64,000 bases of DNA from Methylocystis hirsuta (GCF_003722355.1 NZ_QWDD01000003.1:1-64000), one strand, 5' to 3'; positions 7,645 to 17,516 are shown, counted from the first letter of the stretch. A program made the numbers and translations. The notes: generated by a model not told the origin, from the letters alone.

Positions 7645-10524
7645 TTATTCCGCCGCGTCGGTCGCGGTCGCGATGCGACCATTCTCCTGCGATAATTTCT
7701 GGTATTTCTCCTGCCATTGGGTCGGGCCGGTGGCGGGCGACACTTGCACGGCCGTCACCTTGTATTCGGGACAATTGGTGGCCCAGTCCGAATTGTCGGT
7801 GGTGACGACATTGGCCTGGGTCATCGGGTGGTGGAAAGTCATATAGACGACGCCAGGAGCCACCCTGTCGGTGACCTTGGCGTGCAAGGTCGTCTCGCCC
7901 GCACGACTCTGGACCCTCACCCGATCCCCATCTCGAACGCCGCGATCTTCGGCGTCATGAGGATGGATTTCGAGCACGTCCTCTTCATGCCAGAGGCTGT
8001 TCTCGGTGCGGCGCGTCTGCGCGCCAGCGTTATATTGCGACAGGATTCGACCCGTGGTGAGCAGCAACGGGAAGCGCGGTCCGGTCTTTTCGTCGGAGGG
8101 CACATATTCGGTGATGACGAATTTGCCCTTGCCGCGCATGAAGCCGTTGACGTGCATGATCGGCACGCCGTCCGGCGTGGCGTCGTTGCAGGGCCACTGT
8201 ACTGAGCCGTCCTTGTCCAGCTTGTCGTATGAAACATTAGCGAAGCGCGGCGTCAGTCGCGCAACCTCGTCCATGATCTCACTGGAGTGCGAATAGGTCC
8301 AACCGAGACTCATCGCATTGGCAATCATTTGGGTTATCTCCCAGTCGCCGTAACCATTCTTCGGGCTCATCACCTTGCGCACGCGCTGGATGCGGCGTTC
8401 GGCGTTGGTGAAGGTGCCGTCCTTCTCGAGGAAAGTCGCGCCCGGCAGGAACACGTGCGCGTAATTCGCCGTCTCGACCAGGAACAAGTCCTGCACGACG
8501 ATAAGTTCCATCGCGGCGAGACTGGCCGAGACATGTTTGGTGTCAGGGTCGGATTGGAGAATGTCCTCCCCCTGCACATAGAGCCCCTTGAACACGCCGT
8601 CGATCGCGGCGTCGAACATGTTGGGGATGCGAAGGCCGGGTTCTTTGTCGAGATCGACGCCCCATTCGGCCTCGAACGCCGTACGCGTCTTATCGCTGGA
8701 TATGTGCTGATAGCCCGGCAGCTCATGCGGGAAGGAGCCCATGTCACACGAGCCCTGTACATTGTTCTGGCCGCGCAGCGGGTTTATCCCAACGCCGCGC
8801 CGACCGAGATTGCCGGTGACCATGGCGAGATTTGCGATGGCCATCACCGTGGTGGAGCCTTGGCTATGCTCCGTCACGCCGAGGCCGTAATATATCGCGC
8901 CATTGCCGCCGGTGGCGTAAAGCCGCGCGGCGGCACGCACGTCCGCCGCCGGAACGCCCGTGAACTGCTCCGTCGCCTCGGGACTGTTGCGCTCCTCGGA
9001 CACAAACGCCGCCCAGTCCTGGAACTCGTCCCAGTCGCAACGTTCGCGCACAAAACGTTCGTTCGCGAGCCCTTCCGTGACGATCACATGCGCCAGCGCG
9101 GTGACCATCGCGACATTGGTCCCAGGCTTCAGCGACAGATGATAATCCGCCCTGACGTGCGGCGACCGCACAAGGTCGATGCGGCGCGGATCGATGACGA
9201 TCAGTCGCGCGCCTTGGCGGAGCCGCGCCTTCATGCGGGAACCAAACACCGGATGCGCATCGGTCGGATTGGCGCCGATGACGAGGATAACGTCGGCGTC
9301 GTCGACCGAGTCGAAGTCTTGCGTGCCGGCCGAGGTGCCGAAGGCCTGGTGCAGGCCGTAGCCGGTCGGCGAATGGCACACGCGCGCGCAGGTGTCGACA
9401 TTGTTATTGCCGAAGCCGCTGCGGACCAGCTTCTGGACCAGATAGTTCTCTTCATTGGTGCAGCGCGAGGAAGTAATGGCGCCGACCGAGCGCACGCCAT
9501 ATTTCGCCTGTATCTCCTTGAAGCGGCGGGCGGTGAAGGAAATCGCCTCTTTCCACGAGACCTCACTCCAAGGGTCGGTAATCTCTTCGCGGATCATCGG
9601 CTTGAGGATGCGGTCCGGGTGCGTGGCGTAGCCATAGGCGAAGCGGCCCTTGATGCAGCTATGGCCGTGATTGGCCTTGCCGTCCTTCCAGGGAACCATG
9701 CGCACGATTTCCTCGCCGCGCATCTCGGCCTTGAAAGCGCAGCCGACGCCGCAATAAGCACAGATCGTCACTTCCGAGTGTTCCGGCTGGCCGATCTCGA
9801 TTACCGATTTTTCGATGAGCGCCGCTGTCGGGCAGGCCTGCACGCAGGCGCCGCAGGAGACGCATTCGGACTTCATGAAGGCTTCGTCCATGCCGGGCGA
9901 AACGCGCGAATCGAAGCCGCGACCGCTGATCGTCAGCGCAAAAGTGCCCTGCACTTCCTCGCAGGCGCGCACGCAACGATTGCAGACGATGCACTTGGAC
10001 GGATCATAGCTGAAATAGGGATTCGACTCGTCCTTCGGCTTCCAGTCGAAATTCACTTCGCCGCTATTGCGCGCAAAGACGTGATTGGCGCCGTCATAGC
10101 CATATCGCGCCTCGCGCAGGCCCACCGCGCGGGCCATATCCTGAAGTTCGCAATCGCCGTTCGCCGCGCAGGTGAGGCAGTCGAGCGGATGGTCGGAGAT
10201 GTAAAGCTCCATCACGCCGCGGCGCAGAGCGGCGAGGCGCGGCGTCTGCGTCTTCACCGAAATCCCCGGCGCGACTGGCGTGGTGCAGGAGGCCGGCGTG
10301 CCGTTGCGGCCCTCGATCTCGATCAGGCAGAGGCGGCAGGAGCCGAAGGCCTTGATGCTGTCGGTGGCGCAGAGCTTGGGGATTTCGATCCCCGCCTCCA
10401 TCGCTGCGCGCATGATCGACGCGCCCTCCGGCACGGTGACGCTCTTGCCGTCAATGGTCAGCGTGACAAGTTTCGCGGACGAGGACTCCGGCGTGCCGTA
10501 ATCGATTTCCTGTATGAGGCTCAT
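7645..10524 (-). CDS. fdhA: Formate dehydrogenase alpha subunit (molybdopterin, FdsA/FdhA type)
   Basis: Predicted 959-residue catalytic subunit of an NAD-linked formate dehydrogenase, which oxidises formate to CO2 in the cytoplasm. In order: an N-terminal [2Fe-2S] domain with FGSCRLCLIEIEG; the HPLDCLTCAANGDC cluster; two [4Fe-4S] motifs (CIVCNRCVRACEE, CVSCGACVQACP); CAYCGVGC; and the bis-MGD domain. VDTCARVCHSPTG carries the likely metal-ligand Cys followed by the active-site His. I start at ATG 10524 (MSLIQEIDYG); the open frame extends to 10677 without family likeness. The usual FdsB/FdsG partners, FdsD and chaperone FdsC are not in the window, so electrons may go to products encoded elsewhere or to the neighbouring fusion. 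Confidence 0.93.
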   Translation of the reverse strand: MSLIQEIDYGTPESSSAKLVTLTIDGKSVTVPEGASIMRAAMEAGIEIPKLCATDSIKAFGSCRLCLIEIEGRNGTPASCTTPVAPGISVKTQTPRLAALRRGVMELYISDHPLDCLTCAANGDCELQDMARAVGLREARYGYDGANHVFARNSGEVNFDWKPKDESNPYFSYDPSKCIVCNRCVRACEEVQGTFALTISGRGFDSRVSPGMDEAFMKSECVSCGACVQACPTAALIEKSVIEIGQPEHSEVTICAYCGVGCAFKAEMRGEEIVRMVPWKDGKANHGHSCIKGRFAYGYATHPDRILKPMIREEITDPWSEVSWKEAISFTARRFKEIQAKYGVRSVGAITSSRCTNEENYLVQKLVRSGFGNNNVDTCARVCHSPTGYGLHQAFGTSAGTQDFDSVDDADVILVIGANPTDAHPVFGSRMKARLRQGARLIVIDPRRIDLVRSPHVRADYHLSLKPGTNVAMVTALAHVIVTEGLANERFVRERCDWDEFQDWAAFVSEERNSPEATEQFTGVPAADVRAAARLYATGGNGAIYYGLGVTEHSQGSTTVMAIANLAMVTGNLGRRGVGINPLRGQNNVQGSCDMGSFPHELPGYQHISSDKTRTAFEAEWGVDLDKEPGLRIPNMFDAAIDGVFKGLYVQGEDILQSDPDTKHVSASLAAMELIVVQDLFLVETANYAHVFLPGATFLEKDGTFTNAERRIQRVRKVMSPKNGYGDWEITQMIANAMSLGWTYSHSSEIMDEVARLTPRFANVSYDKLDKDGSVQWPCNDATPDGVPIMHVNGFMRGKGKFVITEYVPSDEKTGPRFPLLLTTGRILSQYNAGAQTRRTENSLWHEEDVLEIHPHDAEDRGVRDGDRVRVQSRAGETTLHAKVTDRVAPGVVYMTFHHPMTQANVVTTDNSDWATNCPEYKVTAVQVSPATGPTQWQEKYQKLSQENGRIATATDAAE

Positions 10525-11147
10525 GGTTCTTGTCCTCGCTCGGCTGCGGCTGGCCTCGACGCCTCGCCGAGGTTGTCCGGAATCTGTCGCGTGACAACAG
10601 ATGCCCCGCCACATGTTGAAATTCGCTAAGCAGGCGTGGCGAGTTGAGAATTTACGCAGCTTTTGCAGTTCGGACAAGTTGCTGGTTGGCTGAAGTCGCC
10701 ATCGCCTTTCACTCCGCGAAAGTGGCCTTCAGGAGTGGCAACTGCTAGATGCCGTAATGGGCCGGGCTTCGCGAGCATAGCTAGAAGTGCTACTGAACCT
10801 TGAGCCGGCGAAAGCCCTTGGCGGCTTCCTGTATGGCGTCGCCCACCCAACGCAGAGCCATCGGAGGCGAACGCCAATATTTCACGTTCCGGCCGGCGCG
10901 CCGCAGACCGCGCGACATGCGCGCCGAACGTTCGAACTTGCGCATCGAGACGTCGATCAGCATTTGGAACGCGATATGTTTGGACACCGCCTCGGATAAG
11001 GCGTTTGAGACCGTATTCTCGCTTCAAAGCGATCCTTCGTTTGGCGACAAGGGACCGCTTTTGTGAATTGTCTCTAAGCATTATTCAACCGCGTCTGGCT
11101 GGATGGAGCGGACCATTTCTCAATTAAGGCGGCGAGACGGGACGGCC
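10525..11147. other. Intergenic region with transposase remnant
   Basis: This stretch separates the two formate dehydrogenase genes. Apart from the IS256-like remnant at 10790-10987, I see no credible gene. Any promoter for the 7645-10524 gene should lie in its left part, next to 10525-10620, but I could not pick out clear boxes. Confidence 0.4.
10790..10987 (-). pseudogene. IS256-like transposase remnant with internal deletion
   Basis: One frame joins two pieces of a mutator-type transposase: an N-terminal-like bit (VSMRKFERSARM) and a C-terminal-like bit (YWRSPPMALRWVGDAIQEA, then AKGFRRL). The catalytic middle is absent and the frame ends early in KVQ. It is probably an internally deleted element between the two formate dehydrogenase genes. 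I did not define its ends. Confidence 0.5.
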
Positions 11148-14100
11148 TCACCAGTTGTGCGGTATCCGTTCAATCCGCGCCGCCGCCCCCTTGAATGCCG
11201 GCGTGCGTGAGGCGCTATCCATTTCGACGCCGACGAGGCGATTCGCCGACTGCTCCGGATAGTGGAAGGGATAGAACACCATGCCTTCCTTGATGTGGTC
11301 GCTGACGCGAACGCGCGCCTCGATGGAGCCGCGGCGCGTCGAGAGCCGCGCCCAGTCGCCCGTCTTGAGCTCGCCGCGCTTCGCATCCTCCGGATGCATC
11401 TCGATCTCGCCATGAGGCCGCATGTAGCTCAACCCGAAAGAACGACCGGTCATCGTGCCGGTGTCGTAATGCTCGAGCCAGCGCCCCGTGTCGACGATGA
11501 GCGGATATTCCGTATCCGCCTGCTCGATCGCCGGCTTTTGCGTGAGCACGGTGAAGCTCGCCCGCCCGTCCTCGGTCGGGAACCTCTCCGAATAGAGGTA
11601 GCGCGTCCCGGGATGCTGGGTGTCGGGGCACGGCCACTGGAGGCCGCCGTTTCTGAGCCGCTCGTGACGAATGCCCGCGTAGGTCGGAACCAGCGAGGCG
11701 ATCTCCTCCATGATCGCCGCGGCGTTCGGATAGGACATCGGGTAGCCCATCGCCATCGAGATGTCGCAGACGATCTGCCAATCGGGACGCGCCTCGCCTG
11801 GCGGATCGACCGCTTTGTTCAGCAGCTGCACGCGCCGTTCGGTATTGGTGAACGTGCCTTCCTTTTCAGCGAAAGCCGCGGCGGGGAGCACCACGTCGGC
11901 CGCCTTGGCGGTGTCGGACATGAAGATGTCTTGCACCACCAGGAACTCCAGGTTGCGCAAGCCTTTCTCGACCGCGGTCATGTCGGGGCTCGCGCCAATC
12001 GCATTGTCACCCATGATGTACATGGCGCGGATCTCGCCCGTGCCCGCCGCCTCCTCGAGCTCGATTATGGACTTGTAGGCGTTGTCCGGCAGCTTCACCC
12101 CCCACGCTGCCTCAAACTTCTCGCGCGCCGCGGGATCGGTGATCGACTGATAGCCCGGCAGGGCGTTGTGGTGGCCCTGCATGTCCGAAGCGCCTTGCAC
12201 GTTGGCTTGCCCGCGCAGAGGCATCCACCCCGTGCCAGGACGGCCCACCTGCCCCGTCATCAGCGCCAGATTGGCGAGCGCCAGCGCGCTATCGACACCC
12301 TTGAGATGATGGGTGATGCCCATGCCCCACAGCAATATGCCGCGCTCGGCCTGGGCGTAGAGGCGCGCCGTTTGCCGGACGAGAGCGGGATCGACGCCCG
12401 TGACGCTCTGCATCTTCTCGGGGCTGTATTCGGCCAAATTCTCGGCGAACGCATTGAAATTGGCGGTGCGGGCCTCGACGAACTCCTCGTTCACCAACCC
12501 TTCCTGCAGGATGACATGGGCGATCGAGTTCAGGATGGACACATTGGTCCCGGGCTTGACCTGAAGCCACAGGTCGGCATGACCGACGAGCTCGGTGTGG
12601 CGCGGATCGATCGCGATGATCTTTGCGCCCCTCTCGTATTTCGCGCGCAGCACTCTGCTCGAGATCACGGGATGGGCGACCGTCGGATTCGAGCCGACGG
12701 CGAGATAGACGTCGGCAAGGCCGATGTCGGTCGCGGAAGCCGAAGGCGCGCTGGAGCCGATGGCCTGCTTCAAGGCCACGACGCTCGCCATGTGGCACAG
12801 CCTTGCGCAATGGTCGGTGTTGTTGGTCCCGACCGCACAACGAATCAGCTTCTGCATGACGTAATCGTCTTCATTGCTGACGCGCGCCGAGGTGAAGCCG
12901 GCGATCGCATGCGGGCCGTGCTTGGCTTTGATCTCGTTGAGGCGGCGCGCCACGTAAGCGATCGCCTCGTCCCAGCTCGCCTCCTCGAAGGGGCTGTCCT
13001 TGCCGCCGCGACGGATGAGCGGCTTCGTCAAGCGGTCTGGGCTTTGGATGAAATCCATGCCGAACCGCCCCTTGACGCATAGATTGCCCGCGTTGGCGGG
13101 CGATTTCGTCGAGGCGTTGACCGCGACGATCTTGTTGCCCTCGGTCTCGAACTCGAGGGCGCAGCCCGTGCCGCAGAAGTTGCAGACGCTTTCCGTCTTC
13201 TGGCGCTGGTTCTTGGGCAGAACGCCTTTGTCGAACAGGCTCTTCAAAGCGCCCGTGGGGCATGCGCTGACGCACTGGCCGCAATTATTGCAGTCCGTAT
13301 CGCGAAAATCCAAGGTCCCGCTCACCAGCGCCGGGTAACCGTCGACGTCTTTCGTGTAGACCTCGCGGTGTTGGACCGTCTCGCAAATGTTCACGCAGCT
13401 CATGCACTTGACGCACTTTTGGCGATCGAGCTCGAAGAACGGCCAGGACATGAGGGGTTCGTACACCCGTTCCTTGCCGGCCGGCACCGGCTCACCCACG
13501 TAGTCCAGAGTCCCGGCGTCGTAAGCCAGCGAATATTTTTGCAACGAGCACACGCCGGCCGCCTGACAGACGCATTGGAGGCAGCGCTCGGCCTCGGTTT
13601 GCGCCTGAACGTCGCTAAAGCCCAGCTCGACCTCGTCGAAGGCGCGCCCCGCGCCGTTGGCGCTAAACGATTCGACGCGGGTCTTAGGAGCGATGGTCGG
13701 CATCTCCGCCATTGCCGCGGGTTGCCGCGCCGTCGCTCCAATATCGAAGAACTTCGGAATCGGGCGCTCGATCGCTTTGGCGATGCCGCGATCGTCCGCG
13801 CCGTTGAGGAAGGCGTGGATGGCGCAGGCTCCCTTTCTCCCCGCCGCGACCGCCTCGACCACGGTGGCCGCGCCGGTCGAGCAGTCGCCGCCGGCGAATA
13901 CGCCGGGCAGGTTGGTGCGCATCGTCGCGGTGTCGGAGGTGATGTGTCCCCATCGGTTGGTGGCGAGGCACGGCTCGTTGAGGACATCTGGATAGACGTC
14001 CTGGCCGATCGCCATCAGGATGGAGTCGGCGGGCGTCACGAATTCCGAGCCCTCGACGGGTGTCGGACGGCGCCGGCCGCTCTCGTCAGGCTCGCCGAGG

Positions 14101-15362
14101 GCCATGCGCACCGCCCTGAGGCCGACCGCGTGGCCGTTCTCGACGACCACCTCGACGGGCGCCGCGAGGAATTCGAAGGTCACCCCCTCCAATTCGCAGT
14201 CGTGGATCTCGTGAGTCGAGGCCGTCATCTCGTTCTTCGTGCGCCGATACATCATGACGACCTCGGACGCGCCGCCGCGCCGCGCGGTGCGCACCGCATC
14301 GGCCGCCGTGAAGCCGCCGCCGACGACGATGACGCGCCGGCCGAGGTCGACGCGCTCGCCCCAGTTTATGCGGCGCAGGTAGTCGATCGCCGACCGCACG
14401 CCCTTGGCGTCCTCGCCCTGAATGCCGGCGCGCTTGCCCGCCATGGCCCCGACCGAGAGGAACGCCGCGTCGTAGCCTTCCGCCAGCAGGCTCTCGATTT
14501 GATAATCGCGCCCCATCCATTGGCTGGTCTTCAGCTCGACGCCGAGCGACAATATCTCCGCGATCTCCCGGTTCAGGACATCATCCGGCAGGCGGTAGGG
14601 CGGGATGCCGAAACGCAGAGTGCCGCCGGCTTCCTTCTCCCCTTCGAGCAGGGTGACCTTGTGGCCTTCGATCGCGAGATAATAAGCGGCTGACAGCCCC
14701 GCCGGCCCGGCGCCGATCACGGCGACGCGCTTGCCGGTCGCGGGCTTCGGCTCGGGCTGCGTCGGCAAGCCGGATTCCGCCGCCTTGTCGGCGGCGTAGC
14801 GCTTCAGCGAGCAAATGGCGATAGGCTGGCCGTCTATTTGGAGCCGCCGGCAATCCGCTTCGCAGGGGCGAGGACAAACGCGCCCAAGAATCCCCGGCAG
14901 CGGCAACATTTGCTTGATGAGAGCCGTCGCCTCGACGAATTTGCCCTTGCCGATCAAGTTGATGTAGCCGGCGATGTCGATGCCGGCAGGACAGGCCGCC
15001 TGGCATGGCGGCGAGCAATAAGCGTTGTGATTGGAGAGATATTCGGTCAACCTCGCCTTGCGAATGGCGGCGAGCGTCGGCGTTTCGCCTTCGACGACGA
15101 GACCTTCGGCGACGAGCGTGCTGCAGGCCTTGACCGGCTCCTGATGCCCCGAAACATGCACCATGCACAAGCCGCACTCGCCGGCAGGATCCATGCGAGG
15201 ATCGGCGCACATCGACGGGATGTCGACTCCGGCGCGATTGGCGGCGGAAAGGATGCTCTCCCCGATGCGCCCCTCTACCTCCAGGCCATTGAGAGTAAAC
15301 CGGCAGCTTCGCGCCACGGGCGCGGACACGAATGGGCTGTCCATAAGCTCGAGATTCACCAT
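11148..15362 (-). CDS. Formate dehydrogenase-like protein fused to a GltD-type NAD(P)H oxidoreductase
   Basis: A 1404-residue multidomain redox protein. Near the N-terminus is a [2Fe-2S] domain (GECGLCMVHV). A GltD-like Fe-S module follows (CSPPCQAACPAGIDIAGY, CPRPCEADC), then a FAD-binding GAGPAG at about residue 225 and a nucleotide-binding GGGFTAADA. After a linker come two [4Fe-4S] motifs (CVKCMSCVNICE, CNNCGQCVSACP), then CNFCGTGC and the bis-MGD catalytic domain with DHCARLCHMAS, whose Cys-His fits a formate dehydrogenase active site. The layout suggests one polypeptide that oxidises formate and passes electrons to FAD and NAD(P). The start at 15362 has a GGAGAGCG ribosome site. Another substrate for the molybdopterin domain cannot be excluded. 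Confidence 0.88.
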   Translation of the reverse strand: MVNLELMDSPFVSAPVARSCRFTLNGLEVEGRIGESILSAANRAGVDIPSMCADPRMDPAGECGLCMVHVSGHQEPVKACSTLVAEGLVVEGETPTLAAIRKARLTEYLSNHNAYCSPPCQAACPAGIDIAGYINLIGKGKFVEATALIKQMLPLPGILGRVCPRPCEADCRRLQIDGQPIAICSLKRYAADKAAESGLPTQPEPKPATGKRVAVIGAGPAGLSAAYYLAIEGHKVTLLEGEKEAGGTLRFGIPPYRLPDDVLNREIAEILSLGVELKTSQWMGRDYQIESLLAEGYDAAFLSVGAMAGKRAGIQGEDAKGVRSAIDYLRRINWGERVDLGRRVIVVGGGFTAADAVRTARRGGASEVVMMYRRTKNEMTASTHEIHDCELEGVTFEFLAAPVEVVVENGHAVGLRAVRMALGEPDESGRRRPTPVEGSEFVTPADSILMAIGQDVYPDVLNEPCLATNRWGHITSDTATMRTNLPGVFAGGDCSTGAATVVEAVAAGRKGACAIHAFLNGADDRGIAKAIERPIPKFFDIGATARQPAAMAEMPTIAPKTRVESFSANGAGRAFDEVELGFSDVQAQTEAERCLQCVCQAAGVCSLQKYSLAYDAGTLDYVGEPVPAGKERVYEPLMSWPFFELDRQKCVKCMSCVNICETVQHREVYTKDVDGYPALVSGTLDFRDTDCNNCGQCVSACPTGALKSLFDKGVLPKNQRQKTESVCNFCGTGCALEFETEGNKIVAVNASTKSPANAGNLCVKGRFGMDFIQSPDRLTKPLIRRGGKDSPFEEASWDEAIAYVARRLNEIKAKHGPHAIAGFTSARVSNEDDYVMQKLIRCAVGTNNTDHCARLCHMASVVALKQAIGSSAPSASATDIGLADVYLAVGSNPTVAHPVISSRVLRAKYERGAKIIAIDPRHTELVGHADLWLQVKPGTNVSILNSIAHVILQEGLVNEEFVEARTANFNAFAENLAEYSPEKMQSVTGVDPALVRQTARLYAQAERGILLWGMGITHHLKGVDSALALANLALMTGQVGRPGTGWMPLRGQANVQGASDMQGHHNALPGYQSITDPAAREKFEAAWGVKLPDNAYKSIIELEEAAGTGEIRAMYIMGDNAIGASPDMTAVEKGLRNLEFLVVQDIFMSDTAKAADVVLPAAAFAEKEGTFTNTERRVQLLNKAVDPPGEARPDWQIVCDISMAMGYPMSYPNAAAIMEEIASLVPTYAGIRHERLRNGGLQWPCPDTQHPGTRYLYSERFPTEDGRASFTVLTQKPAIEQADTEYPLIVDTGRWLEHYDTGTMTGRSFGLSYMRPHGEIEMHPEDAKRGELKTGDWARLSTRRGSIEARVRVSDHIKEGMVFYPFHYPEQSANRLVGVEMDSASRTPAFKGAAARIERIPHNW

Positions 15363-15535
15363 CGTTCGCTCTCCATCCAGGAGCTCGGGACTTCGAGGGT
15401 CAACGGTCCCCTTGTGAGGTCTACCTGCAATGCATCGCGCAGCCGCGCCCGCTGCGCAGGGGCCGCCGCCGGGGCGGGCCGGTGCGCGAGCCTCTCCCCT
15501 GGTCATCATCCCTCAAAAAAAGGAAAAGTGCCACC

Positions 15536-16356
15536 GGCCTGTCGCAAAAATTTGGTTGTGTCGCAAATTCTGTACGCGGACGAAGCGGGCATGGAAGGAC
15601 GGGCGAGGTTTATGCCGCCAGCGAATAAAACTGTTGAGCTGGGCGCAATTTGCCCCTCGCGTGCAACTGACCTTTCCGGATCATGTGCATGAGTTCGACC
15701 CCTACAATGGTTGCCGAAGCTGACCGAAAGGACTTAAAGCCAAGCATTGGGCGCGCGACTCGCTTGATGGCTCGGTGGTCCTGTTCGACAAGATTGTTCA
15801 GGTACTTGTTCTGGCGGATCTCGATGTCCGCACCATGCTCGGCCTTGTAGCTTTCGATCGCTGCGGTGTTGGCGCCGCTCTTGTCGATCGTGATTTTTTC
15901 CGGCACGCCATGCTGGCCGATCGCTCTGCGCAGGAACCGCAAGGCGGCTTTGCGATCCCGCTTGGCCGTCAGCAGGAAGTCCACAGTGGCACCGGCCTTG
16001 TCGACAGCGCGATACAAATATTTCCAGGAGCCTTTGACCTTCACGTACGTTTCGTCCAATCGCCAGCTGGAACCGACCTGGCGCTTGCGTGCACGAAATT
16101 GCCGATCCAGCAACGGCGCGTATTTGACGACCCAGCGATTGAGCGTGGAATGGTCGACGTCGACACCGCGCTCTTCCAGCATTTCCTCGAGCTGTCGATA
16201 GCTGATCGGATAAGCCACGTACCAGCGCACGCCCCAGAGGATCACTTCTCGTTCAAAATGGCTTCCCTTGAACTCGATCATCGCGCCAGTTCCACTGGAC
16301 TCGTTTCATGCCATCATATCCCCAAGCAGCCGCCACGCAAATTTCGCGACAGAGCC
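15536..16356 (-). mobile_element. IS6-family insertion sequence
   Basis: The 821-base element is bounded by imperfect inverted ends: GGCCTGTCGCAAAAATTTG from 15536 and, read from 16356 on the other strand, GGCTCTGTCGCGAAATTTG. It holds one transposase gene. The 8-base flanks differ (gtgccacc and gttctgct), so there is no target duplication, as expected if it arose by cointegrate recombination. It cuts the 3' end of the gene starting at 16590. Confidence 0.85.
15610..16281 (-). CDS. IS6-family transposase
   Basis: A 223-residue DDE transposase of the IS6/IS26 type. It begins with a zinc-free helix-turn-helix region (YPISYRQLEEMLEERGVDVD). The catalytic core follows: WRLDETYVKVKG (first Asp), TIDKSGAN (second Asp) and NLVEQDHRAIKR (Glu). 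Length is normal and no break is seen. Confidence 0.93.
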   Translation of the reverse strand: MIEFKGSHFEREVILWGVRWYVAYPISYRQLEEMLEERGVDVDHSTLNRWVVKYAPLLDRQFRARKRQVGSSWRLDETYVKVKGSWKYLYRAVDKAGATVDFLLTAKRDRKAALRFLRRAIGQHGVPEKITIDKSGANTAAIESYKAEHGADIEIRQNKYLNNLVEQDHRAIKRVARPMLGFKSFRSASATIVGVELMHMIRKGQLHARGKLRPAQQFYSLAA

Positions 16357-16590
16357 GTTCTGCTGCAGGATAGAGTTCCCCAAGACTGCGAGGCCGTTGA
16401 CCCCTATGGCGCCGTCCTTGATCTGACTTATTGCGCCGACGTTGATCGGCGGGCTCACGTTGCCGTTCGGTGCGGGTTCTGTGGGAGGGTCCCAGGCACG
16501 TCCGATGACCGCGACGAAGATGTTACCGATAATAATGCCAGCGACGAAAGGGAGAGCGAATATGGCGGATCGAGATGTGCGATGATTCAT
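16357..16590 (-). pseudogene. Small anchored protein gene cut by IS6
   Basis: From ATG 16590 the frame codes for MNHRTSRSAIF, then a membrane or signal segment (ALPFVAGIIIGNIFVAVI), then a Pro/Asn-rich region (DPPTEPAPNGNVSPPINVG) and a Gly/Asn-rich stretch. At 16356 it enters the IS6 end and stops at 16306. The native C-terminus is lost. The pattern suggests an envelope or secreted protein with a repetitive outer part; I do not know the family. Confidence 0.5.
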
Positions 16591-16724
16591 ACGCGTCGAG
16601 TTACGCAAATTATAGGTTGTGGTGCCCATAGGGGCAAACGTTCATTGTGGAAAGCGTGGGGAGGGGGTGGGTGCTCAATGAAATACGCCGCCTGGCGGCG
16701 GTGGAACGAATCTATCACCGACCA

Positions 16725-16931
16725 TCAGAAGAGTGTGCCGGCGCGGTAGAGGAGCGAACCGACCCACAAAATGAGCGCCAGATAGTAGAGCGCCCAGCCT
16801 TCTGCAGGTGGGAACCAGCGGGAGATCGTGCGGAAGTGCCGCACGTACCACTCGCTGCCGAATCGCACCATCAGGTTGGCACTGATCGCGTCGATGAAAA
16901 GGATGTAGAAGATGATGGCTTCGATGCTCAT
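16725..16931 (-). CDS. Small membrane protein, 68 aa
   Basis: It has an N-terminal membrane helix (IEAIIFYILFIDAISANL), a central charged segment (MVRFGSEWYVRHFRTISRWF) and a second helix (GWALYYLALILWVGSLLY), so probably a two-helix inner-membrane protein. A close paralogue, frameshifted in its second half, lies at about 21570-21768. The gene at 16956 ends 24 bases upstream on the same strand, so the two may be co-transcribed. Function unknown. Confidence 0.65.
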   Translation of the reverse strand: MSIEAIIFYILFIDAISANLMVRFGSEWYVRHFRTISRWFPPAEGWALYYLALILWVGSLLYRAGTLF

Positions 16932-16955
16932 ATCTGAATCCTTCGCCGTTGGGGC

Positions 16956-17516
16956 TTATTTCGTGGGTTGGACGATCATGAACGGATCGGCGTCGGGCGA
17001 CTTAATGCGCCATTGGTAGCTGCCGAAATGGTCCAGAGTCGATAGTTTGGTTTGCGCATTATGGCCGAGCACTTTGATGCCCTTCTCCAGCGTCACTGTG
17101 AGCCTGCCGTCGATTTCGGCGTCTGTCCCGACAAGTTGGCACGGGGCGGTGGCGCTTGGTCGGGAACCGCCAATCAGGATGGTGCCGTCCGGTCGCGGCC
17201 TGATGCTAAACACCTTGATCTCATGAGATGGAAAGAACGACGATTCGCCTTTAGCGCGGGAGCGCTCCAGGACTACCGCGTAGCGCCCACGTCCGAGATA
17301 GTCAGCGCTTCGAAATCCTTCTTGGAGCAAGTGCGAGGCCGCTCCTTTGAGCTGCGCCTCCAATTGCGCCTCCAAAAATCCCGCTCGGCACGCTTGTATT
17401 AAGGCAGGCACGAAGATCAGGACGCCGTCGTATGAATAGGCATAACTGCCATCGGCGTGAACGGTGACCTGCGCGTCGAATTGCTCGGGAGAAAGCGTTC
17501 GAAAGAAGTCGTGCAT
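16956..17516 (-). CDS. Hypothetical protein, about 186 aa
   Basis: I choose ATG 17516 (MHDFFRTLSPEQFDAQVTVH); the frame is open to 17591. The protein alternates strands and loops: TVHADGSYAYSYDGVLIFVP near the start and a middle with GRGRYAVVLERSR. It looks globular. It could be periplasmic if a lipoprotein leader lay upstream, but I see none in frame. Just upstream of the small membrane protein gene. Family not recognised. Confidence 0.6.
   Translation of the reverse strand: MHDFFRTLSPEQFDAQVTVHADGSYAYSYDGVLIFVPALIQACRAGFLEAQLEAQLKGAASHLLQEGFRSADYLGRGRYAVVLERSRAKGESSFFPSHEIKVFSIRPRPDGTILIGGSRPSATAPCQLVGTDAEIDGRLTVTLEKGIKVLGHNAQTKLSTLDHFGSYQWRIKSPDADPFMIVQPTK

Noticed and set aside
8287..10629. 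A 780-residue open frame on the plus strand
   Set aside because: It lies opposite the formate dehydrogenase gene, which has complete family motifs. Long antisense frames are common in GC-rich DNA and this one has no motif.
11262..14693. Two long plus-strand open frames
   Set aside because: They are antisense to the fused formate dehydrogenase and show only Arg/His/Ala-rich shadow composition.
15528..16364. Target-site duplication around IS6
   Set aside because: The two 8-base flanks (gtgccacc and gttctgct) do not match.
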